Assembly (NCBI GenBank): GCA_037349315.1 | Contig: JBAIAC010000027.1 | Coordinates: 19,873,501-19,937,500, forward strand | Direction: 5' to 3' | DNA: 64,000 nt | Source: Chelydra serpentina | Lineage: Eukaryota; Chordata; Testudines; Chelydridae | Part shown: piece by piece, positions 43,854 through 56,182 of the stretch | How the letters are laid out: each line of letters begins with the position of its first letter | How positions within the stretch are numbered: position 1 is the stretch's first letter | Translations under genes and position numbers: made by a program | Notes under the pieces: generated by a model | Told to the model about the DNA's origin: nothing | Databases searched by the model: none | The model's input: only the letters and a program-made list of their open reading frames with translations

Positions 43854-46800
43854 GGGTCACCTCTTCCCGTGGGTTATAGAGAGTTCTCTTAGCTCTCTCT
43901 AGTTCACGAGACCTGTTAAGTCCCATCTTCGCCATCTCTGGCTGTTCCCTACAGTACAAAAATTGGCATAAGATGCTTTTGGAACGAGGTAACAAACGGG
44001 TTCCCTGTAACATCAGGGAACATTCCCCAGCCCTGGGCCGCTGTGGGCTAGTCTCCCAAGGGAAGCGGTAGAAGCCCCAGTCGCTCGAGTCATTTAAAAG
44101 CAGAATGGAAAAACCCAGGAGATTGGAGCACAAGAGAACAACCCCGGGCCGGGCAAGGTGGGGCCGTCGGTTTCTAGTGCCTCTGCTTCTAACATCATTC
44201 ATTTCTGGGCCGAGGTGCAACACGATCATCTCCCGGAGCTCTGTTCCGAGCAGCGCCCGTGGTAGGAGGGCTTATTCTCCTGCAGACACGGGAGGCAGCT
44301 CCTGCCCAGTGCCCTGTTAGAATGAGCTAAGCAACTTGGCACGTCTCCCACAAACCCAAAGCTCTGCAGCAAAGAAAGCCAGACTTCCTAACGCTCTATA
44401 AATAACATCGCACGGCACGGGGGCGGGGGCAATTGGAGACGGCCTCTGTCAGTCCTGCAGCTCCAAACCCAGCCTGGACTTTGAGGGGTGGGCCAGAGCT
44501 GAGAATCCACAGGTGAATTTTGCAAATACTTGCAAATAGCCAGTAATAATAAACGGGGACGGCTGGGCAAGCCAGCCCTTGGAGAGACCAGAGACACGGC
44601 GCTCAAACTGGGCTCAACAAGAGGGCTGACACTAAGTAAGGTGTAGGGACAACCTTAGTAGCGGAGTTGCAAACGATGCCTCTGCGATATGCATGTATAT
44701 TTGCCCGCACACGTGTAAACGCACCTGCAGAATTGGGAAGGGAATCGGTTCGCCCTCTACCGGGCGGATCGGAAAGTCACAGCCGTGTTGCCTCGTCGCT
44801 AGACTGTTGGGACAAACCTCCCCGAGCCACGTTTGCCAGGTTGTGGTTAGGCCCAGCCCTGCCTAACCCTTGGAAGGAACCCGGGTTCAATCCGGATCAA
44901 ACTGGGGACGGTTTACGGAGGTTTCCATATGGCGCCAGCGGAGAGGGGATGGTTCCGCCGGTGGGTCCCCATCACCCTCCCAGTAGTGCTTACCTGGCAC
45001 GGCTCACTGTGTGGGGGGGCACTGGGTGAGACTGCCAATGGGTGTATAAAGCCCCCTCCAGCCCCTGGGCATAGAGGTTAAGCTCCGCCCCCAGAATAAC
45101 GGGTCCATCAGGTGCCCATGTGGCATAGATCCCATTGCTAAGGCTCAGTTCCGTAGCCCGGATTAAGGTGCTGCCCGACAGCCGTAACGGATGCCTATGC
45201 TCGAGCTTGGGCTCCATTGCCAGCACGTGGGGGAAAGGCGCCCTCGAGCACTAGCGTGGGATACCTGCTCCACCCAGCGTGCCCGCAGACTCACTCGCCG
45301 CCTCTGCCAGCCGCCAGAGGGACCACGGCAAACCCATCCGCCGTCGGAGACGCACGCTCAGGAAAGCCTCCAGCCTGTGAGTTCCGACGCCCAAGGGGCA
45401 AGCCTGCCCTGGAGGCTTCTGGGAGGGACTGCTGCTCTCTGGGGCTTGGGGCCCCCAGCCCAAAGTCAAAGTGGGACCCCACCCCTTCAGTCCTGATGCC
45501 CATTTCTCCCTGCCTCTTACCTGGCCCAAATGTTCCTGAGTCCAGCCTGCACATGCTCTCCTTCACCAACACTCCCAGCTCCTCTCTAGGCTGGGAGACC
45601 CATTTTTAACCCCAGCTTGCCCTGCGTGTGATCCCGTTCCCTACAACCCTGTAACAGGCTGGCCTGTGCCTTTAAGGCTAGGAGGCCTTGGGCCAATCAG
45701 CCCTGTTCAACTAGCCCCACCCGGCTACACCTGCAAAGGCGAGCAGCTAACAGGGTGGTGGCTGAAGATCTAAGCTCCCTTGGCCATGTTTGTGTGTCAT
45801 TCTCCTCCAGAGCTGGAGAGCATGTGTAAGGGCCCGGCTCGGTTTGTATTTTAGCCGGTGGCACAAAAGGTTGGTTTGTGATTTATCTTCCCCTCGGGGC
45901 TTTTCTTTCTCCGCTTGAGCCTGCCTGCTCCTCACCGCCTCCCTTCCCCCTGCCTGGGCGTTCCTGTAAAGGCACTTTGAGTGTGGAGACCCTGGGGAGA
46001 TGGAGCGAGCGCGGGAGAGAGATTTATGCCCGTCAGAGATTTCAGAGCTGTTATTAGTTCAGGACTTGTCAGGCAGACGGGGACAGCGAAACTGCCCATA
46101 GCCATGTAGATAGGGAGCTAATTGGGTTGCTCATTTAGCCAGGGGTGCAGACTCCCTGGGGATTCCAGGATGGGAACCCAGGGTGGTGTCCTGCTGGGAT
46201 TCAGGGGCATTGTCCCCTCTCCCACTCATCCCGGGGTGACCTGGGCAGTGACGCCAGGTGCCCCGAGGATGATGGAGAGATGGGGTCAGATGTGTAGCCC
46301 CAAAGCTCTGGGGTGTTTGGCCCATCAGAGGGAGAACCTCTCTGTCCGGGCTGTTGTGTGCTAGCGTTCAGTCGGGTTGGGTCTCCTGTAGTGGAAGGAG
46401 AGCGGCAGTGGGAGCTGGGCTGGACAGGAATCAGGGGGTTCAAACCTGTTGACTCTGCGGCTCTAGGCTGGAGATCTTGCCAGAGCAGGACTCCAAGGGA
46501 CAGCCTGGGGCCACCTACATGGCAGGCGTTGGTCCTTCAGCCACTCCAGAGCCATCGACGAGAGGAAGGGACAGTGGCAGAGAGGTTCTAGTCCCAGGGC
46601 TGTGGTGCCCAGGACGGACTAGACGCAAGAGAGCCAGGCAGAAGTAGGGTCTCAGTCTGGGTCCAGCAGCCTAGACCTTCGTGGGGTTCTGGTGTCTTCT
46701 ATATCCTGTAGGAGCCTGGCTCTACTGGAGCAGGGACACCGAGAAGAACAGGCTGTCCCATTGCCCCACGGCTCCAGCTGGCCATGAACACCCCGAGGTC

Positions 46801-47324
46801 TGGGGAAGGTGACATCTGGACCAGAATACAGCAACCGTCCGGTGAGCCATCTGCCTGCCCACAGCTGTCCTAGGGTCTCGGGCACTGTGCTTTTTAAAAG
46901 TTCAGCCTCCGCGGCGCTCGTTTGGGTTCCCCTGCTCATTGTTACCGTTCCTCTGTAACGCCAGCACTCGGCCGCTCTGCGTCGCCGGCCGGTGCCCAGC
47001 TCCCACGGCCCTGCGCAGGGGTGACCGTGTGTAGCACTTCGGCAGCAGAGGTGCCGTTTTAACTCCTGGAAGTCTCCCTGTGGGGCCCGCTGTAATGCCC
47101 CTGCGTCTCGGTGCATGCCCAGCCTAGATGGCAAAGCTCTATTAGATCCGGGCTCCTCAGCCACTTTTCTCCTGCGACCCCAAAGCCACCAATTTTTCCT
47201 TCCATAACCCTAAAACCACCTGCTGTTTCTCCCTATATCCCAGAATCCTTTGTGCACGCGTGATCTCTCTCTATCTCTCTCCCCTCCCTCCCGCCATATA
47301 GCCTAATCCTGTAGTCAGATTGTA
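43854..47324. other. no gene recognised; possible ancient CR1-like piece at 44040-44190
   Basis: tctcccaagggaagcggtag, aagcagaatggaaaaaccc loosely recalls an old CR1 ORF2 end. 45645-45780 has LTR-like phrases (cctttaaggctaggaggcct). No gene or RNA can be supported. Confidence 0.3.
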
Positions 47325-47480
47325 AAAGTAGGAGTCAGGAGACTTGGGTTCTCTCCTGGCCCTGGCTTTGCTGGGTGACCATGAGCCTTTCCCGTGCCTC
47401 AGTTTTCCCACCTGTAAAATGGAACCAGTAAGGCGTATCCCCCTTGTAATGCTCTGCGGCTGAGAGGCACTAAGTACCGT
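47325..47480 (+). mobile_element. MIR-type SINE copy
   Basis: aggagtcaggagacttgggt, tgctgggtgaccatgagcct, ccgtgcctcagttttcccac, ctgtaaaatggaaccagtaa in MIR order. Confidence 0.75.
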
Positions 47481-47633
47481 TTTGTAGCCTGACCTGCCTC
47501 TCCAAACAGCTGCATCCCCTAATCCTGCATTTACATTCAGGGCAGAGATGTGCAGTAATTTCACAATTAAGTAAAACCTAGTCAAAAGTATCAGTCCTGC
47601 AGCCCCCGCTGAAACCGTCACGAGGGCCACACT

Positions 47634-47652
47634 CCCCCCCCCCCCCCCCCCC
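47634..47652. repeat. C homopolymer of 19
   Basis: An uninterrupted C run between ccacact and tgcgctgc. Its exact length is uncertain in any assembly. Confidence 0.85.
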
Positions 47653-47879
47653 TGCGCTGCGTGTCCAATGAACCTAATTACAGCAGCTATTTATAACGGG
47701 GAGGTTCGCTTGGCAACCAGAAGGACTAGGACTGTCATTAAAATACATAAATAAAAGCTTCGATGCTGTGGAAAATGTAGCCTCCTTCGGCAAAGAGTCT
47801 GAAATTGTCCAGCCCCTCTCGCCTCTGGGGCAGCCGAGCTCCCCGTGTGTCGGCGGCATTGTGATGTACTTAGGGTAGC

Positions 47880-47975
47880 ACCAGGGACGAGTTCCCCACG
47901 GTGCTCGGTGCTGTACAAACACAGAACAAAAAGACAGCCCCAGCCCCGGGAGCTGACGACCCAAGTGTAAGCCAC
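47880..47975 (-). repeat. unamplified relative of the giant-array parent element
   Basis: gtgctcggtgctgtacaaac, acagaacaaaaagacagccc and gacccaagtgtaagccacc repeat the order gcgctg-acaga, agtccctgcc, cttccagtcta seen at the right edge of the giant minisatellite, here as a single copy. Confidence 0.5.
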
Positions 47976-48464
47976 CAAGTGCGTCCAGGCTGAGGGAGGG
48001 GTCCCAGAAACAACAAGACGAGGCCTGGTCCCCGGGGGCACGCCGTCTCTGTCTGCAAGGCACACGTGGCCTGCCCTCCATGCTAGCCTGGTTGTGCATT
48101 GTCCCTCTGGGGGCCTTCCCCTGACGTTCGGCCTTTCTGAGTCTCACCCCAGTGACCTCCTCGGTCAGTGCACCGAATAGCTCCCTCCTTCCCTGGGCTC
48201 TTCGGGCAGCCTCCTGCCGTTTGTCTTGCCCAGCTAAAGACATTCAGCTGTTGGAAGCGAGCTGCACAATCCAGTCGGGGTCTCACAACCTCCAGCCAGA
48301 TCACAGACAGGAGCCAAGGGGTCCTGACCACTCCACTCTTCTCAGCTTGATAAATGGAAAGGGGGTTCCAGCTAGATGCTCGTTAGATGGGGCGGGGGGT
48401 GTTCTGGCTAAATCCCAGTTAGATGGCAGCGGGATCCCAGCTTCATGAGAGGGGCAACCCAACC

Positions 48465-48570
48465 CAGGGGGAGCCATTTGCTCACAATCCCTGTGCCAGA
48501 GCCAGGAATAGAACCCAGGAGTCCGGGCGTGCCGCGCCCCACTCTAACCACTAGACTGCGCTACTGGAAG
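48465..48570 (-). mobile_element. MIR-type SINE fragment (head half)
   Basis: ccagagccaggaatagaacc, aggagtccgggcgtgccg, cactctaaccactagactgc is the minus-strand B-box to A-box region of a MIR or related tRNA-derived SINE. Confidence 0.65.
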
Positions 48571-49039
48571 CTGCGAGGCTGCGTTGCAAAGGGGTGCAGG
48601 GTTTGCTGTGGCGGAGCACAGTGCTGGGCCCCTCCCTGGACCCAGAGGGATCCCCCCCTGTGCCGTCAGCTCTGGGACATGGTCTGCTCTATCGCTCTCA
48701 CCCACCCTGGCCCGCTCCTTCCACTTCAGCCGCCCAGCCTCCATCTTGCTGCCTCCTCCACGTCTCCCTCCTCTCCTTCCCCGTTCTTCCCCCTGCAGTC
48801 CCTTGCCCTTTCTCAGCATTCCCATCCCTCTCGTCCCCTTGGAGAGCCAACCCCAAAACTCCTGGGTTTAACGACCTACATAAAATCCAGGAAAAGCCAC
48901 CGCCTCCTGATGCCGGTGTTCCCTGTAAGCCCCTCCACAGTCTCAGTGTTGTACCCCTTGGCCTCTTAGACCCTTTCGTTTTCAGTAGCATTTAGCTCCC
49001 AGAAGGTGCACAGATCAGTTAGCATCGTTCCTCCCATTT
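48571..49039. other. no gene recognised
   Basis: C/T-rich sequence near 48770-48840. Nothing supported. Confidence 0.3.
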
Positions 49040-49125
49040 CATAAATGGGGAAACTGAGGCACAGCAGGGGGGACATGACTTTGCAGCAGAGCCAGAACTA
49101 GAGCTCAGCACTCCCCGTGCCTAGG
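49040..49125 (-). mobile_element. MIR-type SINE fragment
   Basis: cataaatggggaaactgagg, cacagcaggggggacatgac, gcagagccagaactagagct: minus-strand MIR core. Confidence 0.65.
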
Positions 49126-50039
49126 CCCAGGCCTGACCCCGACCCGACCCAACCCATTGCATCTGTCTCTTGGGGCATGCCATTATGAAGACAATATCCG
49201 CTTGAGCCGGGCTCTGCCCATGGTATGGGTCCGAGTGGCGCCCAGCCCAGTTTCGGGCAATGGGTGAATCCTGGGGAGAGTCCATTGCTTGTTGAGTTGA
49301 GTGCAGTCCTGGGGATGGAGATTATCGCTCGCCAGCTGGTGCTCCTTCCGTTACCCACGGCGAGGAGGGGCTGGCGGGTGGGCTGGAGAATGGTCATGGC
49401 CCCTTCTCTTGGGACCAGATCCTGGCAGCGGTGGAAGCCAGCAGGATCCCCCGTCCCCTCTCTTGCTGGCAGGGCAGGGAGAGCACCGAGCTACCCTCTC
49501 TCCCGCCGCGGCTGCCTGCTAACGGAGCCCGGGCTCCGGCTGCCTGGACCCAACAGAGGGAGCCATCGGACAGCAGTTCCAGCAGCTCAGTGCAGCCAGA
49601 GCGCAGTGCTGGCCAGGGGCTCTCCTGCCGAGGCCCGTGGCCTGTGCCCGCAGAACTGGCTGGGGCTGGTGGGTGCATTCGTGGACACCCACGAATGGCT
49701 CCCGCAGGCCGAGAGGGCAATGGAGGGCACAGTGTGCCAGCAGCAGAGAGGGGCCGCCAGTGGGGAGGGGCGGGGGGACGGCGAGCAGGGTCATGCCCTT
49801 GCCAGTCTGCCTCCCAGCCGGGAACAACAGCACCAGGAGCACGTCCCAGGGGAATGGGGGCGGGGGGGGGGGGCAGGCCAGAGCTCTGCTGGTGCGTGGG
49901 GGGGAGCCTGGCTGCTAATCACAAGGCCCCAGTCCCCCCGAACTGAGCGGGGGGGTTGCTGCTGTCACCACCGCTGTGCTGCGGGGAGAGAGGCCCTTCT
50001 GAGGCCCATGTGGCCTTCCCTGCATCCCTGCCCTGGAGG
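49126..50039. other. no gene recognised
   Basis: Open frames here are compositional and partly run into the tandem array at 50040. No domain was recognised. Confidence 0.3.
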
Positions 50040-51425
50040 GGCACATGAGGGGAGACAGGAGTGACCGACCCCGCATCCCAGCACATGGGGGGGGACAGGA
50101 GTGACCGACCCCCGCATCCCAGCACATGGGGGGAGACAGGAGTGACTGACCCCGCATCCCAGCACATGGGGGGAGACAGGAGTGACCGACCCCGGCATCC
50201 CAGCACATGGGGGGAGACAGGAGTGACCGACCCCTGCATCCCAGCACATGTGGGGAGACAGGAGTGACCGACCCCTGCATCCCAGCACATGGGGGGAGAT
50301 GGGAGTGACCGACCCCCGGATCCCAGCACATGGGGGGAGACAGGAGTGACCGACCCCTGCATCCCAGCACATGGGGGGAGACAGAAGTGACCGACCCCCC
50401 GCATCCCAGCACATGGGGGGAGACAGGAGTGACCGACCCCTGCATCCCAGCACATGGGGGGAGACAGGAGTGACCGACCCCTGCATCCTAGTACATGGGG
50501 GGAGACAGGCGTGACCGACCCCCCGCATCCCAGCACATGTGGGGAGACGGGAGTGACCGACCCCCAGATCCCAGCACATGGGGGGAGACAGGAGTGACCG
50601 ACCCCTGCAACCCAGCACATGGGGGGAGACAGGAGTGACCGACCCCGGATCCCAGCACATGGGGGGAGACAGGAGTGACCGACCCCCGGATCCCAGCACA
50701 TGGGGGGAGACAGGAGTGACCGACCCCCGGATCCCAGCACATGGGGGGAGACAGGAGTGACCGACCCCTGCATCCCAGCACATGTGGGGAGACAGGAGTG
50801 ACCGACCCCCGGATCTCAGCACATGGGGGGAGACAGGAGTGACCGACCCCCGGATCCCAGCACATGGGGGGAGACAGGAGTGACCGACCCCTGCATCCTA
50901 GTACATGGGGGGAGACGGGAGTGACCGACCCCCGCATCCCAGCACATGTGGGGAGACAGGAGTGACCAACCCCCGGATCCCAGCAGATGCGGGGAGACGG
51001 AAGTGACCGACCCCTGCATCCCAGCACATGGGGGGAGACAGGAGTGACCGACCCCTGCATCCTAGCACGTGGGGGGAGACAGGAGTGACCCACCCCTGAA
51101 TCCCAGCACATGGGGGGAGACAGGAGTGACCGACCCCGCATCCCAGCACATGGGGGGAGACAGGAGTGACCGACCCCCAGATCCCAGCACATGGGGGGAG
51201 ACAGGAGTGACCGACCCCCGGATCCCAGCACATGCGGGGAGACGGAAGTGACCGACCCCTGCATCCCAGCACATGGGGGGGAGACAGGAGTGACCCACCC
51301 CTGAATCCCAGCACATGGGGGGAGACAGGAGTGACTGACCCCTGCATCCCAGCACATTGGGAAAACAGGAGTGACTGACCCCTGAATCCCAGCACATGTG
51401 GGGAGACAGGAGTGACCGACCCCTG
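50040..51425. repeat. 41-bp minisatellite, about 33 copies
   Basis: The unit, 40-42 bp, reads gggagacaggagtgaccgac, ccctgcatcccagcacatgg, gg. Variants are ccccgcatccc, cccggatccc, ccccagatccc, agcacatgtggg, tagtacatgggg and gacgggagtgacc. Ends are sharp, at cctggaggggcacatgagg and ccctgcccccaaaggg. The minus-strand frames (SVTPVSPHVLG and CLPPCAGMQG types) are repeat translations. Confidence 0.93.
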
Positions 51426-52412
51426 CCCCCAAAGGGCCATTTTGGGAGAAAGGCGCTAAGGGGATGAAAGGATGGGGGAGAGGAAGAAAGGTGGGCAAAG
51501 TGAGCCAATGATGGGGAAATCAGGAGTTGGGAGAGAGAGATGGGGTGGAGAGAGGGGAAAGGAGGAGAGAAAACACCCTGAGCAAGGGAAGATGGGAGAG
51601 GATGGAAATCTGAAGTCTTGGCTGTAACCAGCTTTGCCCGACCAGCATTGCAGATCCCCCATTCCTCAGATCTGACCTCTCCTTTGGAGGTGGGTGTTTC
51701 TGGCCCCCAGCGGGAGCCGGGAGCGTGGACCTGGCAGGCTGAGCCGAGCTGACCGCCCGGCCCAGCTCTGCAGTTTAATAAAACTCCATGTCACCAGCAC
51801 GGGGACAGGGATTCCTGAGTGGATCATATCTTGGGACCACGGCGGGAAGTGCAGAGGATGCCGAGTGAGAAACAAGGTTTGGTTCAGAATGAGACCTCCA
51901 CGAGGGCGGAAAAACCGAGGAGAGAGTCGCCCGGCATCTCCGCCTTTCCGTACGAATCCCCTGCTCCGCCGACCGTCGCTTAGGGTGGTCTCCGAATGAC
52001 TGATCGCATTTTCTACCATAGCTCAATTTACTAACAGTGTATCGAGGGTAACTATATGATTAATTGCTGTTATAAGTAGGTGAGAGACCGGAGCCGTGTC
52101 CACGCTAGTTGGCGATCAGCAAGTCAATAAGAGGTGTCAAAAATGGTTATTAGCAACCTATGGATCTTCTGGACTCGAGCTAACCATTGATCAACCCTGT
52201 ATTAAAACAGCCCTTCATGGCTTATTAACCCTTTATCAAATGCTTATCAATGTTACCTGCACATCAAATGCGACCAAATGATTAATTAAGAACCCAATTG
52301 TGGAAAACCTCGCAGCGGGGAGCAGTTGCTGGGGGCTTACTCATGGGAGGAACTGCTCAGCCGCATGAGGAAGGAGGGAACAATCTGGCCTGGTCCAGGA
52401 CTAGGTCCAGTC
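51426..52412. other. no gene recognised
   Basis: Unassigned sequence. 52010-52290 is more A/T-rich. No domain or RNA. Confidence 0.3.
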
Positions 52413-52668
52413 ACAGAATCACAGAATCTCCGGGTTGGAAGGGACCTCAGGAGGTCATCTAGTCCAACCCCCTGCTCAAAGCAGGACCAACCCCCAACTA
52501 GATCATCCCAGCCAGGGCTTTGTCAAGCCTGACCTTAAAAACCTCTAAGGAAGGAGATTCCACCACCTCCCTAGGGAACCCATTCCAGTGCTTCACCAGC
52601 CTACTAGTGGAAGTTTTTCCTAATATCCAACCTAAGCTTCCCCCTCTGCAACTTGAAACCATTACAGT
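52413..52668 (-). mobile_element. CR1 LINE 3' end, 5'-truncated
   Basis: cagaatcacagaatctccgg, ggtcatctagtccaaccccc, gggctttgtcaagcctgacc, cattccagtgcttcaccagc, cccctctgcaacttgaaacc. Minus-strand CR1 tail plus the last part of ORF2. Confidence 0.93.
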
Positions 52669-53399
52669 CACTTCACTGGGCCTGATTCTGGACCCGTTAA
52701 CTCAATGGCATACTCATGGAGAGGGCCCTATTAATTCACCACCGTGAAAAACGTGTCACGGCCCATGAAATCTGGTCTTCCCCGTGAAATCGGGTAAAAG
52801 TACACGAAAGACCCTATACTATACTAAAAGTATATAGGGTAAAAGTATGCAAAAGTACACAATTACTCAAACGGGGGGAGGGGCTGACCCAAAAGGGACT
52901 GCAAGGCTGCTGTAGAGGGGGTCGCAATATTGCCACCCTCACTTCTGCCTTGCCTTCAGAGCTGGGCGGCCGGAGGGTGGATGCTGCTGGCCAGGCGCCC
53001 AGCTCTGAAGACAGCACAGAAGCACGGGTGGAAATACTACAACCCCCCTCTACAATCCCCTGTTTGGGACCCCCAGGCTGAGAAATGCTGACTCCAGGGC
53101 TTGGCCTGTTTCTATTTTGCTCTTTTTAAATACATATTCATGCTTTGTTCCAACGCCGTGAAATTTACCATTTACATATCCGAAACCATGACGTTGAAGA
53201 TTGTTACAATGCTATGACCATGAAATACACAAAATGGCCCGTGAATTTGGTAGGGCCCTAGTCATGGAGTAAGGGACTCACGATTCAGCGTAGTAAGGCG
53301 ATCACAAGCTGGCCCAGGAGAAGTCACTGCAACTGCTCAACAGTATGACTCGCGTGTTACAATCTGACCCTAAATAGCTGCAGTCCCCAAAGGACAGGA
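52669..53399. other. no gene recognised
   Basis: Includes an A/T-rich patch at 52780-52870 with duplicated ctatactatactaaaagtat and gtaaaagta phrases. Not assigned. Confidence 0.3.
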
Positions 53400-53690
53400 A
53401 GCGTAGACCAGTGGTTAGGGCACTACCCAACCACTTGGGAGCCTGCAGTTCAATTCCCTGCTCTCCCACAGACTTCCTATGTGACCTTGGGCAAGTCACC
53501 TAAGCCCAGAGCTTGGAAGATATTTAGGGTCCTCGCATCCAATCATTTCAATGGTGGTGAGTTACCTAAATACCTTAGCACCTCTGAGCCTCAGTTTCCC
53601 CTGTGCACAATGTGGGTAATAGCACTGCCCTGCCTCACAGGGGTGTTGTGAGGCTACATACACGAGAGACGCTATAACAACAGGGACCAT
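53400..53690 (+). mobile_element. MIR-type SINE with a small palindromic insertion
   Basis: The head gaccagtggttagggcacta, B-box-like gcagttcaattccctg, then tgtgaccttgggcaagtcac. After a 60-70 bp interruption it continues with ctctgagcctcagtttcccc and ggggtgttgtgaggctacat. The interruption (about 53517-53577) begins atatttaggg and ends cctaaatac, an inverted pair typical of short palindromic MITEs, so it looks nested in the SINE. Confidence 0.75.
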
Positions 53691-55261
53691 ATAAGTCTGA
53701 GATCGCTTGCGGCCACGTGTCACCAGCATCTGAACAGTCTCGGGGAAGGTCAGCTGGAGGTTTAATTTGGGATGAAAAAGGTTTCGCAACGTCAGAATCA
53801 AACGAAGTTTTTCATGAAGCTGAGCCGGAAATAAACAGAAGCTGAGGAATCAAAGGCAACACATTCTGCTTCGAGCAAAAGCAAATTTGACACCAAGAAT
53901 GAGTGATTTGGGGCTACATCTGGAGATACAGATATATAGCATTATCCGCTAATATCTCCCGAACAAGCTGCAATGCCTTTGCTGTCCTAACTCGTGGTGA
54001 GTGGTTTGACTCTGGCACACGCACGAGACAAGGCAGTGAGTTCAGATCCTTCCTTGGGTGCCCAGAACGTTTGTGATCCACGTGAGGCTGATCGTACTTC
54101 TGCGGAGAACTTAAACTGTACCAGACGGACTCAGCCGCCCCTCCCCAGGCTTAAACTAAGAGGCTGAATGGCTTTCCTAGCTCTGCTTTTTGTCAGGTTC
54201 TTTGTGTTTTAATCCCTCCTTTCTTTGCCCTCGACTCTCTGCATTTCTTCTCCTTGTCTACAGGGTCCTTCTCGATCTGTTTCCACTCACTCCTCAGTTT
54301 GATTAGTTACAGCATCTAATTTAGCATTGCAGGAATCAAACTGCCCCTGGAGAGCGCGGATGGCTAGGAGAGAAGGGTGAAGGGATGGGCCGATTGCCGG
54401 GGCTGGATTAGATTCGAGGGATGGGCTGGGAGGGAATGGAAGCAGTTTCTAGGCGTGCCATACTGCCTGGATCTCTGCCCCTGCTCACTGCTGCTCCGCT
54501 CACAAGGCTAGCCAGGAACTGGCCAATGCCTGTTTCTTCTTGGGGCTGAGGTTCCCTAAGGCTGGCTCAGGGGGAATTGCCCCTCTGATTTTTGCTGAGG
54601 CAGGGCGCAGAGCTCGCTGAATGCTGCTGTGCCATTGGCTGAGAGCCGTGTGACCTCATCTTTAGCCCCATCTGCCTCAGATGACCTAACGCTGGAATCC
54701 GGGCGTCGGGGATGGGACGGTTTTCCTTCCAGTCAGAGGGAACGCACCGTGCTCATCCAGGGGGCCTTCGAGGCAGGAGTTGTGCATCCAAGGAACAAGC
54801 CGAGGCCGCCCGCCGCAGGGGAAGTCAGGCCCTGCCCGCACTGCCCACCGGCGTGCCTCAGCCCGGCATCGGATGGACCCCTCTGGGGGCGAGACGGGCA
54901 TTCGAGCGGCAGCCAGTGTCAACTGTGATCATGGTTCCTCTGTGATGGGCTCCTGCCCGCTCCAAACTGGGCTGAGTTCCCCGATGCACGTGCGGGCATT
55001 TGGCTCCGGGGTTCTGGTTTGGTCTGGTACAGAGAACCATGACATTTGGAGCTGGATCCCGAACTGCCCCGCATCCCCCAGCGTTCGGGTGCTCAGATCC
55101 AGGGCACTGGCTGGGGCCAGCTGTAATTATTCACCCGGGTGATACCCAGCGAACCGCTCTGAATGCACCACTGATGCCTGTCCTAATCCTCAGCACAGCC
55201 CCTTCAGGGAGCTGCCAAGATGCCCTGGGACAGGGAACAGTGGGAAGTGGGAAGTGCGCAG
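53691..55261. other. no gene recognised
   Basis: Nothing beyond short compositional frames. Confidence 0.3.
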
Positions 55262-55445
55262 GGGAGGGGAGGGATAGCTCAGTGGTTTGAGCATTGGCCT
55301 GCTAAACCCAGGGTTGTGAGTTCAATCCTTGAGGGGGTCATTTGGGGATATGGGGCAAAAATTGGGGCTTGGTCCTGCTTTGAGCAGGGGGTTGGACTAG
55401 ATGACCTCCTAAGGTCCCTTCCAACCCTGAGATTCTATGATTCTA
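55262..55445 (+). mobile_element. SINE with tRNA-like head and CR1 tail (copy 3)
   Basis: A box tagctcagtgg at 55275-55285, B box gagttcaatcc at 55318-55328, and CR1 tail ending attctatgattctagg. Very similar to the copy at 32663. Directly after the tail, 55445-55480 repeats (inverted) the 33-bp stretch found between two CR1 tails at 17166-17198. Confidence 0.92.
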
Positions 55446-55594
55446 GGAGCCTTCCAAGGCACCATGGCCAGAGGCTGTCAGGAATTCCTGTCCATGGCAG
55501 CCCGCTGCAGTGTGGGAGCCCGGTCTGGCTGGGTCCTTCCGAGGGACTCATCAGACAGCACCAGCCACCCTTCCTGGGCAGCCCTGTTCCCTCC

Positions 55595-56177
55595 TGTGAC
55601 GAAATAGGACTGTTGTTAATGTTTTCCCTGAGTACTGTGTGGGTGCCTTGGTTTCCCTATGCAGTGCTTGAGTTTCTAGGTGGTGGGACAAGGGTGCATG
55701 ATTGTTACCGAGCCCTAGAAGGCAGGTGGGGGCAGGGGCCTGGACACAGAGAATGGCCGACACTCTGTCTCCTAGCAGCTGATGGCCCCGGCCCCTCCCC
55801 GGAAAAGGTGAGAGCTGAAGGTGTTGGAACAAAGGGATCAGGTGACCTCCTGGCCCGGGAAGGAGACAAAGGAGAGAGGAGGGGCTGGGAGTCGCTTGGA
55901 GGTAGCTGGGGGAACATGGAGGGAGGCGCAGACAGGGTCTGGCCTCCCTGCCCCCCGTTTAGAGCTGTGGGGTGAAATGCAGGGAGCCCCGGGCTGGGGT
56001 CTAAGATCCCTGCCACCCGGAAGGGCCCGACTGAGGGGTCCTGGATGTACTGACAAGCTCTGTTTGGACTGTGTTCCTGGCATCTCTAATAAACCTTCTG
56101 TTCTACTGGCTGGCTGAGACTCCCAGTGAATCCGGGGAAGAGGGGTTCAGGGCCGGACTCCCCCACACTCTGTGACA
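55595..56177 (+). mobile_element. solo LTR of an endogenous retrovirus-like element
   Basis: Starts tgtgacgaaa and ends ctgtgaca, the TG...CA form of LTRs. It is flanked by a perfect 5-bp direct repeat cctcc (55590-55594 and 56178-56182). A poly(A) signal AATAAA lies at 56088-56093, 84 bp from the right end, as expected for an R/U5 layout. No internal retroviral genes are attached, so this is a solo LTR left by recombination. The LTR at the right edge of the window shares the ctggctgaga segment on the opposite strand. Confidence 0.75.
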
Positions 56178-56182
56178 CCTCC

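Noticed and set aside
49915..51508. Minus-strand frames with SVTPVSPHVLG repeats, resembling a secreted Cys-rich protein
   Set aside because: Pure translation of the 41-bp minisatellite. All three minus frames give equally long products.
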